From Flavipsychrobacter sp. (GTDB lineage Bacteria; Bacteroidota; Bacteroidia; Chitinophagales; Chitinophagaceae), in the NCBI GenBank assembly GCA_031292525.1, contig JARLGY010000038.1, positions 1 to 64,000 on the forward strand: DNA of 64,000 nucleotides. The letters are read 5' to 3'. A program made the translations under genes and the position numbers. Numbering within the stretch: the stretch's first letter is position 1; each line of letters opens with the position of its first letter. This document shows, in pieces, positions 24,447 through 34,170 of this stretch. The notes under the pieces were generated by a model, which made no database searches, was not told the DNA's origin, and worked only from the letters and a program-made list of their open reading frames with translations.

Positions 24447-25265
24447 TTATAGTATGCGATTGCCTTGTGTGTCTTTATCAAGTGCTTCTAGCATATCGAA
24501 TAAATCACCACTAACTTTAATTGGATTGCTATTAATTTCAGAACCAGAATATCGGATAACCCTGTATCCGTTTAGTTGAAGTTGTCTATCTCTAATCCTA
24601 TCATTGATAAAACTGTCTTTTGAATTATGATATGCGAAACCGTCACATTCTACAATAATTCTAATTTCATCATCTCCAGGAACCCAAATAAGTAAGTCCG
24701 GCCTAATTGACTTATTGTCAACTTTTATATTAGGGAACTTAGGTTGTAGGACTATGTGATAAGAGTTCCAATCAAAATGTTGGATTATGGAATTGTGTAT
24801 TTGCACTTCTTCTATTTGTTCATCATTAAGTATCCCTTTTTCTTTTTTGTCCAATAGTGCATCGTCAAAGTATTCTAGCTCTTTATCTCCAGTTTTGTCT
24901 TTGTATCTTTGGATAAAGCTCATTATTGATAAGTGGTGTTTTCTGTATAGTGCCATATCCTCTTCTACATTGTCGGATGGTCCCATTATATGTAGGCATG
25001 GTAATCCATTTTTGATGAATAGAAGAACTAAAGAATTTAGAAAAATTCTTTCAATAGGTGACTGGCAGTACTTAAATATATTGTCGACATTTCTTTCTGA
25101 TACGCCTCGTATAAAGTTTTCATAGAACATTGGATAAGTAACAGAACCTGTCTCTGTAGAAGAGTTGTAGTGTTCTTCAATAGATTTGGTTAGAAATAAG
25201 GATAATAGAGGCAAGAATTTCTCCTTTGATTCTAAGTATTCTGACTTTTCTTTTTCTAAAAGCAT
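24447..25265 (-). CDS. DUF559-like PD-(D/E)XK endonuclease
   Basis: The 272-residue protein has an N-terminal helical region with SPIERIF (Glu72) and a C-terminal restriction-like core: IRPDLLIW (Asp190), IIVECDG (Glu206, Asp208), then DRIRDRQLQLNGYRVIRYSGSEI, typical of DUF559/VSR-type nucleases. It should cut DNA with Mg2+. The gene is markedly A/T-rich compared with neighbours and divergent from a DUF2971 gene 125 bases away, beside transposon remnants, which suggests horizontal acquisition and possibly defence. No methylase or helicase accompanies it. Confidence 0.75.
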   Translation of the reverse strand: MLLEKEKSEYLESKEKFLPLLSLFLTKSIEEHYNSSTETGSVTYPMFYENFIRGVSERNVDNIFKYCQSPIERIFLNSLVLLFIKNGLPCLHIMGPSDNVEEDMALYRKHHLSIMSFIQRYKDKTGDKELEYFDDALLDKKEKGILNDEQIEEVQIHNSIIQHFDWNSYHIVLQPKFPNIKVDNKSIRPDLLIWVPGDDEIRIIVECDGFAYHNSKDSFINDRIRDRQLQLNGYRVIRYSGSEINSNPIKVSGDLFDMLEALDKDTQGNRIL

Positions 25266-25390
25266 TTCTGTGTTCGATGAGTTTGCAAAAATTGTTCAAT
25301 ATTTAATTGTGTCATAATTGTTCTGTCTGAAGTCGATATCGTTGAACAACATACAACGAACTACGAAATTAATATTTGTTAATTTGCAAA

Positions 25391-26191
25391 ATGAAATTAG
25401 TGGATGTAGTTTATAAGTATCGATCATGGGATGATACAAATCATAGAAACATATTGTTGCAGAACGAAATGTGGTTTGCTCATCCCTTTCAGTTAAATGA
25501 TCTGTTTGATACTCGTCCACCTATTGTATTTGATATCGAAGGCTATGATACACCAGAAGCTAAAATTAAATTAAGAAGGATGGCAGAAAGGACTTATCCT
25601 AATTTAAGACCTTGGGAAATAGATGTAGAACTTAATTATGAGTGGAAGAGGTTACAAGAAGACCCGCAGAAATTCTTTGTAAACAATCAAAGTGAAACTT
25701 CAAAAAGTAATAAAATTTATGATCAAATTGGTGTACTAAGTTTATCAGAAGATGATTTGAATCCGAAACTTTGGGGTTTATATGGCAACAACAGCAAAGG
25801 CTTCTGTGTGGGATTTGACCGACATAAGTTATGTGCGATGTTCAATTTATACCGGAACGTTGACTACAGCGATGAACCTATGATATACAAAATTTTAGAT
25901 GGATTTAATTCAACACATTATGTCGATATGCTATTTAAAAAAGCAACAACATGGGATTATGAAAAGGAATTTAGAATTGTGATAGTAGGTATCGATGTGC
26001 TTTACAAAAACAGGAAATTGCATTATCCGAATGATTGTATCGAAGAAATTATTCTTGGAGCAGAGATGAATAATTTAGCGATAAAGGAGATAGTAGATAT
26101 CGCCAATAACAATTATTTTAAAAAAATAAACGTTTATCAAGTCAAAAAATCCGCTTCTTCATATTCACTTGTAAAAGTTAAAATAAATTAA
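25391..26191 (+). CDS. DUF2971 family protein
   Basis: I use the ATG at 25391; a TTG at 25376 would add five residues. The 266-residue product has the DUF2971 landmarks: VYKYRSW at the N-terminus, WFAHPFQLNDLFDTR, IGVLSLSEDDLNPKLWGLYGNNSKGFCVGFD, then KKATTWDYEKEFRIV. DUF2971 proteins occur often in phage, toxin-related and accessory loci, but their biochemistry is not known to me. The sequence is A/T-rich like its divergent nuclease neighbour, so the two look like a unit of foreign origin. Confidence 0.8.
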   Translation: MKLVDVVYKYRSWDDTNHRNILLQNEMWFAHPFQLNDLFDTRPPIVFDIEGYDTPEAKIKLRRMAERTYPNLRPWEIDVELNYEWKRLQEDPQKFFVNNQSETSKSNKIYDQIGVLSLSEDDLNPKLWGLYGNNSKGFCVGFDRHKLCAMFNLYRNVDYSDEPMIYKILDGFNSTHYVDMLFKKATTWDYEKEFRIVIVGIDVLYKNRKLHYPNDCIEEIILGAEMNNLAIKEIVDIANNNYFKKINVYQVKKSASSYSLVKVKIN

Positions 26192-26382
26192 TTATATATC
26201 TACTCTGCTCGTTGAAGCAGGTTGCTCGTGCTTAATAGCAAAAAGTAATTAATGTTTATTGCCTTTATTAAAATGGGGTAACCCAAAACTGTAATCTTTT
26301 GATCGTGTTCAGGACAATCAATTTCAATAGATATTTTCATAATTGAATACTCCCTACTTTTTCGGAACTTTGCAGACTTCCA

Positions 26383-27978
26383 ATGAAATACGAAAAAGAA
26401 ATAAGTCGCCGCAGAACCTTTGCCATCATCAGTCACCCGGATGCGGGTAAGACTACGCTTACCGAGAAACTATTGTTGTTCGGGGGCGCTATACAGGTGG
26501 CCGGTGCGGTAAAAAGCAATAAGATAAAGAAGCACGCTACCAGCGACTTTATGGAGATAGAGCGTCAGAGGGGTATCTCTGTGGCTACGAGTGTAATGAG
26601 CTTTGAATATAAGGATACACTCATCAACCTGCTGGATACGCCGGGTCACAAGGACTTTGCCGAGGATACTTACCGTACCCTTACCGCTGTGGATAGTGTA
26701 ATACTGGTGATAGACAGCGTGAACGGGGTAGAGGAACAAACACGCAAACTAATGGAGGTGTGCCGCATGAGGGATACCCCGGTTATAGTGTTTGTGAACA
26801 AGATGGACCGTGACGGCAAGCTGCCGTTTGACCTGCTGGACGAAATAGAAAAGGAACTGAACATAAGCCTGCACCCTTTGAGCTGGCCCATAAACATGGG
26901 TAAGGAGTTTAAGGGTGTGTACAACCTGCACGATAAAACCTTGCAGTTGTTTACCCCTAGCCAAAAGGCCACTGAAGAGAATACAGTGCCCATAGAGAAC
27001 ATAAACGATGAGTTGCTGGATGAGAAGGTGGGCCCACGCGATGCTGCCCAGCTACGCGAAGATGTGGAGTTGCTGGATGGTGTATATGGCCCGCTAGATA
27101 ATGAGCAATACTTGGCAGCCAAGGTGGCCCCGGTGTTCTTTGGCAGTGCGGTAAACAATTTTGGTGTACGCGAGCTGCTGGATACGTTCATAAACATAGC
27201 ACCCAGGCCGCAGCCACGCGCCACAGATAAAAGAGAAGTAAGCCCGGATGAGGATAAATTTACCGGTTTTATATTTAAGATACATGCCAACCTGGACCCA
27301 CGCCACCGCGACCGTATAGCGTTCCTGAGGGTATGCAGCGGCAGGTTTGCACGCAATACTTTCTACCATCACTCCCGCATACAGAAGGATGTACGTTTCA
27401 GCAACCCATACAGCTTTTTGGCGCGAGAAAAAGATGTGATAGAGGAAGCCTACCCCGGCGATGTGATCGGATTGTTTGACACCGGTAACTTTAAAATTGG
27501 AGATACGCTTACTGAAGGTGAAGACCTGCAGTTTACGGGTATACCAACGTTTAGCCCAGAGCTGTTTAAAGAGCTGGTGAACAAGGACCCGATGAAGACC
27601 AAGCAAATGGAAAAGGGTATTCGCCAGCTTACAGATGAGGGTGTGGCCCAGCTATTCACCCAGCATGGTGGTAACCGCAAGATCATTGGTTGCGTAGGTG
27701 AACTTCAATTTGAGGTGATACAGTACCGCCTGCTGCAAGAGTACAGTGCATCGTGTTCATTCGTACCACTATCGTTCTACAAGGCTTGCTGGATAACTGG
27801 TGAGAAAAAAGCTATTGATGACTTTGTGCGTTTTAAACAAAGCAACGTGATGGAAGATAAGGATGGCAACCTGGTATACCTGGCCCTGAGCGAATGGTTC
27901 CTGAATACCGAGCGCCAGAATAACCCTGATATTGAATTCCACTTTACCAGTGAGTTTAAGACTGCGATGGCGAAATAA
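26383..27978 (+). CDS. prfC: peptide chain release factor 3
   Basis: The 531-residue GTPase begins with the G1 motif SHPDAGKTT, followed by the switch segment [20 protein letters not shown] (G3) and NKMD (G4). It lacks the EF-G domain IV and ends at the family length. RF3 recycles RF1/RF2 from the ribosome after termination. The gene is codon-rich and conserved, in contrast to the A/T-rich island directly upstream. It is followed by tandem repeats. Confidence 0.95.
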   Translation: MKYEKEISRRRTFAIISHPDAGKTTLTEKLLLFGGAIQVAGAVKSNKIKKHATSDFMEIERQRGISVATSVMSFEYKDTLINLLDTPGHKDFAEDTYRTLTAVDSVILVIDSVNGVEEQTRKLMEVCRMRDTPVIVFVNKMDRDGKLPFDLLDEIEKELNISLHPLSWPINMGKEFKGVYNLHDKTLQLFTPSQKATEENTVPIENINDELLDEKVGPRDAAQLREDVELLDGVYGPLDNEQYLAAKVAPVFFGSAVNNFGVRELLDTFINIAPRPQPRATDKREVSPDEDKFTGFIFKIHANLDPRHRDRIAFLRVCSGRFARNTFYHHSRIQKDVRFSNPYSFLAREKDVIEEAYPGDVIGLFDTGNFKIGDTLTEGEDLQFTGIPTFSPELFKELVNKDPMKTKQMEKGIRQLTDEGVAQLFTQHGGNRKIIGCVGELQFEVIQYRLLQEYSASCSFVPLSFYKACWITGEKKAIDDFVRFKQSNVMEDKDGNLVYLALSEWFLNTERQNNPDIEFHFTSEFKTAMAK

Positions 27979-27995
27979 AATCTTGCGTTGCGTTT

Positions 27996-28335
27996 ACTTT
28001 TCTTTTGCTTCTTCAAAAGAAAAGTAACAAAAGAAAAAGAGAGCCGGTGCGCGTTCCCGCTTGCGCCCGGCGGGGTGCTACCATTTAGTTTAGGGCTACT
28101 GTTGTGCCGGGCTGGGGGAATTCTACTTCGTGTTATTTTGATCGGAGTTCTCTGTCCGATATAGCCCTACTTTTCTTTTGCTTCTCCAAAAGAAAAGTAG
28201 CAAAAGAAAAAGAGACCGTGTGCGCATTACGGCATGCGCCCCGGAGATGGTACTATTTAGCTTTAGTGCTACTGTTGTGCCGGGCTAAGGAATTCTATCT
28301 CATGGTATTTTGATCGGAGTTGTATGTCTAGCGCG
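27996..28335 (+). repeat. tandem direct repeat of ~173 bp, two units
   Basis: Unit 1 (27996-28168) and unit 2 (28169-28335) share ACTTTTCTTTTGCTTCT, an inverted repeat of ACTTTTCTTTT/AAAAGAAAAGT, the run AACAAAAGAAAAAGAGA, a GC-rich middle that is less conserved, and GATCGGAGTT near the end. Short ORFs running through it are repeat-derived. Similar A/G-rich repeats occur downstream of genes in many Bacteroidota, from memory; function unknown. Confidence 0.8.
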
Positions 28336-28500
28336 AAAGAAACACGGGCCACTGGTTTTTGCAGGCGATGAAGGATCGCTGCAAAAAAGGTGGCGGAATA
28401 TAGGTTCAGCTTTTTTCCTGGGATTTATTTGACAGCCGTTTTAGTCGACTCGTGATGCCGTGCAGCCAAAACATTTTATCTATGCAAAGCTTTACGGTGG
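28336..28500. other. gene-free stretch with hairpin and GGTGGC core remnant
   Basis: A bulged hairpin (TTTTGCAGGCGAT with ATCGCTGCAAAA, 28357-28386) is present. The sequence GCTTTACGGTGGCTAG near 28490-28505 matches the core of repeat A5 (GCTTTATGGTGGCTAG) with one change, but no matching word pairs were found around it, so it is at best a decayed copy. The core overlaps the stop codon of the downstream minus-strand gene. Confidence 0.45.
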
Positions 28501-28695
28501 CTAGTGTTGCTTTATGTTCTGCTTCCAGAATTTATACATCCGTACCATATCTGCTACGGTAGGTACCAACAACAAGACAACAAAAGTTCCCCTTAGCCAC
28601 AACGCCATATCTGGCTTGTACAGCGCGAAATAAAGTGCAAATGCAATGGACGCGATGTAACGTAGAATTACTATGGTCCAGTTAACGGTTTTCAT
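28501..28695 (-). CDS. 64-residue small membrane protein
   Basis: The protein has two predicted hydrophobic helices (WTIVILRYIASIAFALYFAL and TFVVLLLVPTVADM) and a short basic tail (RMYKFWKQNIKQH), typical of small inner-membrane proteins. I recognise no family. It is one of a run of minus-strand genes. The stop lies in the decayed GGTGGC core, so its 3' end may have been set by repeat insertion. Confidence 0.65.
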   Translation of the reverse strand: MKTVNWTIVILRYIASIAFALYFALYKPDMALWLRGTFVVLLLVPTVADMVRMYKFWKQNIKQH

Positions 28696-28753
28696 AGATG
28701 GGTTTTATTGTTGCAAATGTATAGGGATATCTAAAGGCTTGCAAACATTAGCG

Positions 28754-28788
28754 CATAAAAAAAGATCCGCCTGTTGGGGACGGATCTT
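28754..28788 (-). terminator. terminator for the muconolactone-isomerase-like gene
   Basis: AAGATCCG pairs with CGGATCTT (28762-28788), with seven T following on the minus strand. It lies just below the stop of the upstream minus-strand gene. Confidence 0.75.
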
Positions 28789-28822
28789 CGAGTATTTTAG
28801 TTGGTCGAATATTACTTGTTGC

Positions 28823-29119
28823 TTAGTTCAGCGATATGCCCGGTAAGGTGGCCGGCAAGGTATTGTGGAACAGTAACGGATGACATACCACATCTGAAAA
28901 ATAAGGGTAGAGCGGCAGTTGTAAAACGATCTCCATAGCCTCCTGTTCTTCCTCGGCATTTATTACACACCATATCAAGGTTCTGTACTGAGACACGCTG
29001 TAAGAAAGCATACGCCCCTCGGCAAACAGCTTGTTTACATACTCCCTGTGGGTAGGTATGGTCTCGTTCATTTCCTCGGTTATTTCCGGCAATTCCACCT
29101 GAAATAAATAAGCTGCCAT
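28823..29119 (-). CDS. muconolactone delta-isomerase-like protein
   Basis: The 98-residue protein has the ferredoxin-like layout of muconolactone isomerases and YciI-like proteins: a beta strand at the start, LFAEGRMLSYSVS, RTLIWCVINAEEEQEAMEIVLQLPLYPYFSDVVCHPL. The aromatic catabolic partners of a true CatC are absent from this window, so the isomerase name is only structural. Two cysteines are present. It is terminated by its own hairpin. Confidence 0.65.
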   Translation of the reverse strand: MAAYLFQVELPEITEEMNETIPTHREYVNKLFAEGRMLSYSVSQYRTLIWCVINAEEEQEAMEIVLQLPLYPYFSDVVCHPLLFHNTLPATLPGISLN

Positions 29120-29152
29120 TATCTTAGGTTTCGTTGTGTTATGGAGCTGGGC

Positions 29153-31249
29153 TTATCGTAACAGAGTTACATTACCCGCTCTTGTGAAACGTTGACCTGC
29201 AGAGCAATAACCCTGTATTTCCCACACATACACGCCAACCGGGGCATTAGTGCTGTTCTCCATACCATCCCAGCCTTGGGTAGGGTCGGTAGTTTCAAAT
29301 ACCTTGTTACCCCATCTGTCAAACACACGGAAGTAATCCAGCTTTACAATCTCCTTGTTCAGGATAGAGAAATGGTTGGTAGTACTGTTAGAGCTGCCAG
29401 GTATAAAAGCGTTAGGAAGATGTATGTTATCGCAGCCCACATGTACCACAACGGTATCTTGTGCGGAGCAGGTTACAGAATCGTTCAGATAGCTTGAAAC
29501 TTTGAGGTAGTAAGTGAAGTCGTTAGCAGGGTTTGCAACAGGGTTAGTGCCGGCTACGTTATCCAGGAACTGGTTAGGTGACCACAAATAAGTGAAGCCT
29601 GAACCCATAGAAGTATTTGGTCCACCCAGTATAGTTTTGCCACCGTCAGATATTTGTCTGTCAGGACCTGCATCTGCAACTACTTGTTTCACATGTATGT
29701 TTACGAAAGTATCTACTACGCAACCATCAGCAAAAGGCACTTCAAGGTTGTACTTTAGTGAATATTTAGGCCATGCCCTTACACTTGTACCTACACTGTC
29801 AGATATGTTGTATAGTGGTGACCATCTGAATGTAAGCGCTTCGCCTGATATAGCCCTGAGCAATATGGTATCATTCATACAGATACTTGTATCGCTTGGG
29901 AACAGGAATATTTTAGGGTAAGGCAATACAGTGATGGTTTGGCAGGCAACCTGTTGTGTAGGCAGCCCTTCATCAACTGCAAAGTATATGTTGTAAACTG
30001 TTGGAGAATCGGTTGTGTTGGTGTATGAAAACTCAGGTGGAGTTTTAGACGTGCTGGAGTGTATAGATGAGTTTTGGCAAGTAGCGAAAGTAAGACGTAT
30101 CAGGTTGTTTGCTGTGTCTGTTACAAAAGCATATACGTTGTCATAATCCCTGATGACACGGGATATTGAAGTGGGATTTTCTTCCTGGCCTACATTGCCC
30201 AGGTTAAGGCCATAATAGCCACCCAGCTGCGCTGATGTACCAGTGATGTTGCCCATATCTACACGGGTAACATTATAACCACCCGGTACCAGTATATTCT
30301 TTCCTGTAATGAACAAGTGGTAGTTACCGCAATCTTCAGTAATAGTTAAAGATGTTGGATTATCCAGTTGGTCTCCGTTAATGCCAAGCGGGTTGCCAAT
30401 AGGAGAAAGGTTGTTCAATGTATTACCGAAATCTATACGGCTGAGGCTGTTATTACCATCGTTAACTACGAAGAAGTACCAGTTGCCATTGTCCAGTTGT
30501 GCAACCATGTCAGCAGGGTTAGACAGTGAATTACCGCCTGGGTTACCAATGTCGTTTACAAGTGGCGTATTAGAGATATTGTTATCAAAGTCGAAACGTA
30601 CCATAGTGCTGCTAGCCTTGTTCACACAGTAGCCATACCACCTTGTCTGGTCTGCATCATAGCCGACGAAGAGCCCTTTAGGACCATTCATTTTATTGTA
30701 CAGGTTGCCGAAGTTTACAATGTTTGGTGTATTGTTACCAAGGCTTGAATTGAAATCGATACGTGCAAGAGCAGAGTTACTCACATTGGTACCACCTGCA
30801 ACAAACACATACCATTTCTTGAATTGTGCATCGAAAGTGATATACAGCGTTGAAGGAGAATCTGGTAGAATATTATTGAAATTACCAAAGTTGGTTACGG
30901 TAGGAATATTGGTGAGGCTGCGGCCATAATTGAGGCGCAAAAGCTCTGTAGAGCCAGTGTTTACAACAAAACCGTAGTAATTGCTATCGAGGTCTTTTAC
31001 AACATCTATAGCTCCAGGATCATTAAAATGAAAAGAGTTGCCCAGGTTAAGGCCGGTAGGTTCATTAGACAGATAGCCCGAACAGAAACCCCAGTAGTAG
31101 CTGGAGCCCGTCACATTGCTGGTGAGGCTGATCAACTGATTCACGCATACAGTATCCGACGGAACGCTTACGTTAAATAAGGTCTGCTGGGCCTTTACGT
31201 TTATTTGAGACAGTACTAAAAGTGCTGCAAGAAGTAGGCATTTTTTCAT
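29153..31249 (-). CDS. large T9SS cargo with gliding-motility-type (CHU_C) C-terminus
   Basis: The 698-residue protein has a signal peptide (cleavage near NVKAQ), a long beta-propeller-like middle with repeated NFGN/RIDFGNTL segments, Ig-like/PKD stretches in the second half, and the C-terminal domain LPNAFIPGSSNSTTNHF...FRVFDRWGNKVFET...GWDG...GVYVWEI, which is the type B T9SS sorting domain. It should be secreted and surface-attached or released. Ligand or enzymatic role is unknown. It is read toward the isomerase-like gene. Confidence 0.85.
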   Translation of the reverse strand: MKKCLLLAALLVLSQINVKAQQTLFNVSVPSDTVCVNQLISLTSNVTGSSYYWGFCSGYLSNEPTGLNLGNSFHFNDPGAIDVVKDLDSNYYGFVVNTGSTELLRLNYGRSLTNIPTVTNFGNFNNILPDSPSTLYITFDAQFKKWYVFVAGGTNVSNSALARIDFNSSLGNNTPNIVNFGNLYNKMNGPKGLFVGYDADQTRWYGYCVNKASSTMVRFDFDNNISNTPLVNDIGNPGGNSLSNPADMVAQLDNGNWYFFVVNDGNNSLSRIDFGNTLNNLSPIGNPLGINGDQLDNPTSLTITEDCGNYHLFITGKNILVPGGYNVTRVDMGNITGTSAQLGGYYGLNLGNVGQEENPTSISRVIRDYDNVYAFVTDTANNLIRLTFATCQNSSIHSSTSKTPPEFSYTNTTDSPTVYNIYFAVDEGLPTQQVACQTITVLPYPKIFLFPSDTSICMNDTILLRAISGEALTFRWSPLYNISDSVGTSVRAWPKYSLKYNLEVPFADGCVVDTFVNIHVKQVVADAGPDRQISDGGKTILGGPNTSMGSGFTYLWSPNQFLDNVAGTNPVANPANDFTYYLKVSSYLNDSVTCSAQDTVVVHVGCDNIHLPNAFIPGSSNSTTNHFSILNKEIVKLDYFRVFDRWGNKVFETTDPTQGWDGMENSTNAPVGVYVWEIQGYCSAGQRFTRAGNVTLLR

Positions 31250-31349
31250 ATTCTGAAAAGAATTTCACTTTATATTGGGCTAATATAATAATTCAATCAA
31301 AACTTTTATAGCAAAACGGTAAATTTATTCCGAAAAACAAAAAAATTGT

Positions 31350-33524
31350 ATGCTTAAAAAGGTTTGGTCGTATTCTTCAATTGTTAAAGCTATTTTATTT
31401 TTTTCAACTTTCATAACATCTGTTTCCTCAGCCAAAGAAGGGATGTGGCTGCCCTCGCAATTAAAACAACAGGAAGCCGATATGATAGCCGCCGGGTTGC
31501 AGGTGCCTGTAGATAAGATATATAATGAAAATGGAACAGGTCTCAATAATGCTGTGGTGCTTTTTGGCAGGGGATGTACCGGTGAGGTCATTTCCTCTAA
31601 AGGGCTTGTGCTTACCAACCACCACTGCGGTTATGGTAGTGTGCAAGCGCAGAGCACTACACTCACAGATTATTTTGCTAATGGTTTTTGGGCCCAAAAT
31701 AATGGTGAGGAATTGCCCTGCCCCGGACTTACTGTTACATTTATAAGAAAAATGGCAAATGTAACTGGCAGGGTGCTTTATGGTATGCGCGATACATTGC
31801 GTGGCCAGGTTAGAGATAACATCATTGCTGCACGTATAAAGTACCTGGAAGAAAAATTAAGCAAAGCGTCAGGAATGGATGCAACCATAAAACCTTATTA
31901 CGATGGTAACCAGTATTGGGTATCTTATACCGAAACCTTTAAAGATATACGCCTGGTGGGGTTCCCGCCCAACGGCATAGGTTACTTTGGTGGCGATTTT
32001 GAAAACTGGGCCTGGCCGCGACATACAGGCGATTTTAGTATGTTCAGAATATATGCTGGCGCCAGCAATAAACCAGCGGCTTATGCAAAAGGTAATAAGC
32101 CCTACAACGCAAAAACATTCTTTAAGATCAATGCATCAGGATATAAAGAGGGCGATTTTACTATGGTATATGGCTTCCCCGGCACAACAAAAGAATACAT
32201 ATCATCTTACCAGTTGAATGACATCTATACCATCTCAGATCCTATACGTATTGCGGCACGTACCCGCAAATTAGAGGTATGGGATAAAAACATGAATGCT
32301 AATAGAGATGTATTTCTAAAATACACATCTAAAAGGGCCGGTGTAGCTAATGGCTGGAAAAAATGGCAGGGGGAGGTGAAAGGATTAAAAATAAATGATG
32401 TAACAACTAAAAAAGAAAGCTACGAAAGGACGTTTGAACAATGGGCTATTGCAAATGATTCGGCCTACCCATATGCCAAAGACCTTTTGGCCAATATGCA
32501 GGTGAATACCATTTATGCAGATAGTGCACTAAAGACCGTTGAATACATTAATGAAACAGTATTTGGTATAGAACTGGTACAGCAGGGTGGGTTCATAGGT
32601 CGTTTGATGGCTTGTTTCAGGGCAGGCTTAAGCAGAGATGCTTTGCGCGATACCTTGCAAAAGGTATGTGCAACTACGCATGCATTCTATAAAAACTATG
32701 ATGTGCAAACGGATAAAGATGTTTTTAAAGCATTAATGCCTATGTACTTCAGTGCATGCCCGCATGATGTTCCTGCTTATTACAAAGCGCAGTACAGCGA
32801 TCATAATAATGATTTTGGTCTTTGGGCTGATGATGTGTACAAGGTGTCGCTGCTGGGCGATGAAGAAAAGCTGAAAAACTTTGCAGCGAATGCAGTGCCG
32901 GCAGACAGTTCGCGTCTGCTCGCCGATCCTGCATGGCAATTATACACAGGCATGCAAGGTATTTATAAAGCAAACACTGCTGTTGTAACTGCAACTAATG
33001 AGCAAATGAGCTACCTGAACCGGCTGTATATGAAGTGCCGTATGCAGAAAGACGATTTTAAGCCATCTTATCCAGATGCTAACCTTACATTGCGCGTTGC
33101 ATATGGTAGGGTGAAAGGGCTTGACCCCGATGGCCCGGCTGGTTATTCTTACCAGACAAATATTGATGATGTAATGTCCGTGGCTAATCCGGATGTTGAA
33201 GTATTCCGCGTGCCAGCAAAGCTAAAGGAGCTGTATGGCCCCAGGGATTACGGGCGTTGGGCGGTGCATGGCACAGTGCCTGTTGCCTTTCTTGCCGATA
33301 ACCACACCTCGGGCGGTAATTCAGGTAGCCCTGTATTGAATGCAAAAGGAGAATTGATAGGTACTAACTTCGATCGCCCATGGGAGGGGACAATGAGTGA
33401 CCTCTATTTTGATCCTGCGCTTTGTCGCAACATATCTTTAGATATAAGATACACATTGTTTATTGTTGAAAAGTTTGGAGGAGCAGGATGGTTGCTGAAT
33501 GAAATGCAGATCGTTAAGAAATAA
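31350..33524 (+). CDS. S46-family dipeptidyl-peptidase, DPP11-like
   Basis: The 724-residue secreted peptidase has the S46 catalytic residues: His92 in TNHHCGYGS and Ser658 in GGNSGSP, then NFDRPWEG with Arg676. In Porphyromonas DPP11 an Arg lies 18 residues after the catalytic Ser (Ser655, Arg673, from memory) and gives Asp/Glu specificity, while DPP7 has Gly there; the same spacing here supports DPP11-like specificity. It acts in the periplasm on peptides during protein nutrition. It is divergent from the T9SS cargo gene 100 bases away. Confidence 0.9.
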   Translation: MLKKVWSYSSIVKAILFFSTFITSVSSAKEGMWLPSQLKQQEADMIAAGLQVPVDKIYNENGTGLNNAVVLFGRGCTGEVISSKGLVLTNHHCGYGSVQAQSTTLTDYFANGFWAQNNGEELPCPGLTVTFIRKMANVTGRVLYGMRDTLRGQVRDNIIAARIKYLEEKLSKASGMDATIKPYYDGNQYWVSYTETFKDIRLVGFPPNGIGYFGGDFENWAWPRHTGDFSMFRIYAGASNKPAAYAKGNKPYNAKTFFKINASGYKEGDFTMVYGFPGTTKEYISSYQLNDIYTISDPIRIAARTRKLEVWDKNMNANRDVFLKYTSKRAGVANGWKKWQGEVKGLKINDVTTKKESYERTFEQWAIANDSAYPYAKDLLANMQVNTIYADSALKTVEYINETVFGIELVQQGGFIGRLMACFRAGLSRDALRDTLQKVCATTHAFYKNYDVQTDKDVFKALMPMYFSACPHDVPAYYKAQYSDHNNDFGLWADDVYKVSLLGDEEKLKNFAANAVPADSSRLLADPAWQLYTGMQGIYKANTAVVTATNEQMSYLNRLYMKCRMQKDDFKPSYPDANLTLRVAYGRVKGLDPDGPAGYSYQTNIDDVMSVANPDVEVFRVPAKLKELYGPRDYGRWAVHGTVPVAFLADNHTSGGNSGSPVLNAKGELIGTNFDRPWEGTMSDLYFDPALCRNISLDIRYTLFIVEKFGGAGWLLNEMQIVKK

Positions 33525-33562
33525 ATTGCCTTTCATTTGTCATTTTTCCTCGTTTACCATTG

Positions 33563-33592
33563 AAAAGCAGGGTGTCATCCCTGCTTTTTGCT
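33563..33592 (+). terminator. terminator of the S46 peptidase
   Basis: AAAAGCAGGG pairs with CCCTGCTTTT (33563-33588) across six bases; weak T-run. Confidence 0.75.
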
Positions 33593-33674
33593 TGAATTGC
33601 AAATAGTTCAATAACTTTATGTATTCTAATTTGTTACCCAGGTTTAGTTTACTAATAAAATCAATAGCGGTATT

Positions 33675-34163
33675 GTGCTGAGACGTATCCTGTTTTTTGT
33701 TTGCCTTTTTGTTGCCTTGTACACGAATGCGAAAGAGCCTGCCGGATTAAAAAACGGCAAACCGTATGTGAAAGTATTGCGTGCTACCGTACAACGTACC
33801 ATGCCCGGGAGGAATACCGGGGTAATCTCAAACTATGATTTTATAGTGGTATGGACGAGTAAAATGCCCCCTGCCTCTTTTTTCTGGCGTGGGCAGGACG
33901 GCTGGCTTACCTGTAATGTGCTAAAAGTGCATGGCGCAGGTAAAAAAAACAGTTTGGATTACGTGCCTGACAAGAATGGCATGGATGCCAGGATAAATAA
34001 AGGGGATACGCTGGAAATAACACCGGTGCCCGGTGGCAGATTTGCAATTCCATCGCAAATACCTGGTGGGGCAGTTAATACCTTGTTTTTTAAGACTGAT
34101 CAAAGTGGATGGCTTTATTATAAAACTAAATTGACTCAAAAGCCTGACGTTATTTTACCATAA
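33675..34163 (+). CDS. secreted protein of unknown function
   Basis: The 162-residue product has a signal peptide (LFFVCLFVALYTNA) and a beta-rich mature part with repeated Gly/Pro turns (GRNTGVISNYDF, PVPGGRFAIPSQIPGG). I recognise no family. The start is a GTG at 33675; no clear RBS confirms it. The stop lies 7 bases before the next gene, so the two are likely co-transcribed and this protein may work with the following BNR-repeat cargo. Confidence 0.6.
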   Translation: MLRRILFFVCLFVALYTNAKEPAGLKNGKPYVKVLRATVQRTMPGRNTGVISNYDFIVVWTSKMPPASFFWRGQDGWLTCNVLKVHGAGKKNSLDYVPDKNGMDARINKGDTLEITPVPGGRFAIPSQIPGGAVNTLFFKTDQSGWLYYKTKLTQKPDVILP

Positions 34164-34170
34164 AGAGATT

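Noticed and set aside
26200-26340. Short minus-strand frame starting MKISIEIDCPEHDQKI between DUF2971 and prfC
   Set aside because: It has 46 codons, no signal or known motif, and overlaps no supporting feature. It could be real but cannot be supported.
28104-28313. Plus-strand ORF across the tandem repeat
   Set aside because: It is built from the repeat (FFCFSKRKVAKEKE reading of the A/G-rich units) and has no coding signature.
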